From positions 36,062 to 100,061 of the forward strand of contig LJCW01000087.1 in assembly GCA_001298555.1 (NCBI GenBank): 64,000 nucleotides of DNA. Reading direction: 5' to 3'. A program made the position numbers and the translations under genes. This DNA comes from Actinobacteria bacterium OV450 (GTDB lineage: Bacteria; Actinomycetota; Actinomycetes; Streptomycetales; Streptomycetaceae). Under the pieces are notes generated by a model that worked only from the letters and a program-made list of their open reading frames with translations, ran no database searches and had not been told where the DNA came from. Numbering within the stretch: the stretch's first letter is position 1; each line of letters opens with the position of its first letter. Of the stretch, positions 63,475 through 64,000 are shown piece by piece.

Positions 63475-63873
63475 TCACGGGCGGGCCTGCTGTTCGGCCA
63501 GCCGGCGCTCGGCCTCGGCCCAGGAGACCGGGAGCGCGGAGGCCGGGGCGGTCCAGAAGGTGAAGGCCGATTCGCGCATGAACGCGGCGGCTGTGCGGGA
63601 GCCGGAGCGGTGCGGCTCGCTGCCGGCGAAGCGGTACAGCGCGTCGCGGTCCTGCCAGGCGGAGAGGGTCAGGAAGGTCCGGCGGAAGATCCGGGCCCGG
63701 AGGGCGACGCCGTGGGCGCCGGGCGCCGAGCGGACCTGCCGGATGATGCCGGGGGCCCTGAGGAAGAACCGGAAGGCTCCGAGGAGGGTCTCGGTCTCGA
63801 ACCGGGAGGCCATGACGTAGACCTCGGAACCGGGGGGGGGCGGGGTGGGCGTGGACCAGGGGACGTCGGGCAT
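63475..63873 (-). CDS. Small protein related to spheroidene-monooxygenase/ABM-type domains
   Basis: This 132-aa protein has the conserved pattern VMASRFETETLLGAFRFF, then APGAHGVALRARIFRRTFLTLSAWQDRDALYRFA, then H and FTFWTAP, typical of the DUF3291-like alpha/beta barrel group distantly related to antibiotic-biosynthesis monooxygenases. No catalytic residue is secure. ATG at 63873 has GGAAGGGAA upstream. It runs in the same direction as murB, 57 nt apart. Confidence 0.6.
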   Translation of the reverse strand: MPDVPWSTPTPPPPGSEVYVMASRFETETLLGAFRFFLRAPGIIRQVRSAPGAHGVALRARIFRRTFLTLSAWQDRDALYRFAGSEPHRSGSRTAAAFMRESAFTFWTAPASALPVSWAEAERRLAEQQARP

Positions 63874-63953
63874 GGCGGGTGTTCCCTTCCGTTCGTGTGC
63901 GGTGCCGCGGGGGCGGTGCGGTCCCGCTGCGTCGCGGGGCCGGGGGTGGTGCG

Positions 63954-63973
63954 GTCGCGGGGCCGGGGGCGGT
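63954..63973. repeat. Short direct repeat near the window end
   Basis: 63931-63950 and 63954-63973 are 20-nt copies with one difference (period 23), in a GC-rich spacer. Confidence 0.7.
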
Positions 63974-64000
63974 CAGCGCGTGGCGGCCTTGGCGGCGGGG
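63973..64000 (-). CDS. C-terminal end of an unidentified gene
   Basis: The frame ...PAAKAATR followed by TGA at 63973-63975 reads out of the window. Only nine codons are visible, so nothing can be said about the product. Confidence 0.3.

Overview
The window is a GC-rich actinobacterial chromosome segment, almost certainly from a Streptomyces. The evidence is the protein sequences of RpoB, RpoC, EF-Tu and the ribosomal proteins, frequent GTG and TTG starts, a NusG with a 100-residue acidic extension, a zinc-type S14, and gene order matching the murB to alr region of Streptomyces chromosomes. Nearly all of it is core genome. The informational genes run on the minus strand, so they read from high to low coordinates.

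Region 1 (1-11600) is wall-precursor, cofactor and tRNA-modification metabolism: tsaB (cut by the window edge), a degenerate L,D-transpeptidase-like protein, a 61-aa ORF behind an iron-box-like palindrome, tsaE, an alpha/beta hydrolase, alr, the NAD(P)HX repair enzyme, acpS, glmS, coaA on the opposite strand, a DUF389 remnant, and glmM.

Region 2 (11600-33550) is the large ribosomal-protein block. In transcription order it is the S10 operon (rpsJ to rpsQ), spc (rplN to map) and alpha (infA to rplQ, truA), followed by an ABC-F ATPase, a GT87-like membrane protein and rplM-rpsI. Sigma-HrdB-type promoters can be read upstream of rpsJ, infA and rplM.

Region 3 (33550-37460) is a dTDP-L-rhamnose cassette: rfbD and rfbB on minus, rfbA and rfbC on plus. 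It sits between the S10 operon and the str operon.

Region 4 (37460-59311) is the str operon (rpsL-rpsG-fusA-tuf), a YfhO-like membrane protein, rpoB-rpoC, rplJ-rplL with an L10-type leader attenuator, two paralogous lipoproteins, rplK-rplA, secE-nusG and tRNA-Trp(CCA).

Region 5 (59500-64000) holds an aspartate-type aminotransferase, an adenosine-deaminase-family enzyme with a substituted substrate-binding residue, a conserved hypothetical gene, murB, a monooxygenase-like small protein and the edge of another gene.

I found no CRISPR, prophage, insertion sequence or obvious defence system. The least explained signals are a 25-nt hairpin element shared by the str and S10 leaders, the iron-box micro-ORF, the catalytically dead L,D-transpeptidase fold, and the dense palindromes upstream of rpoB. 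All functions are read from sequence and family knowledge; no database search was run.
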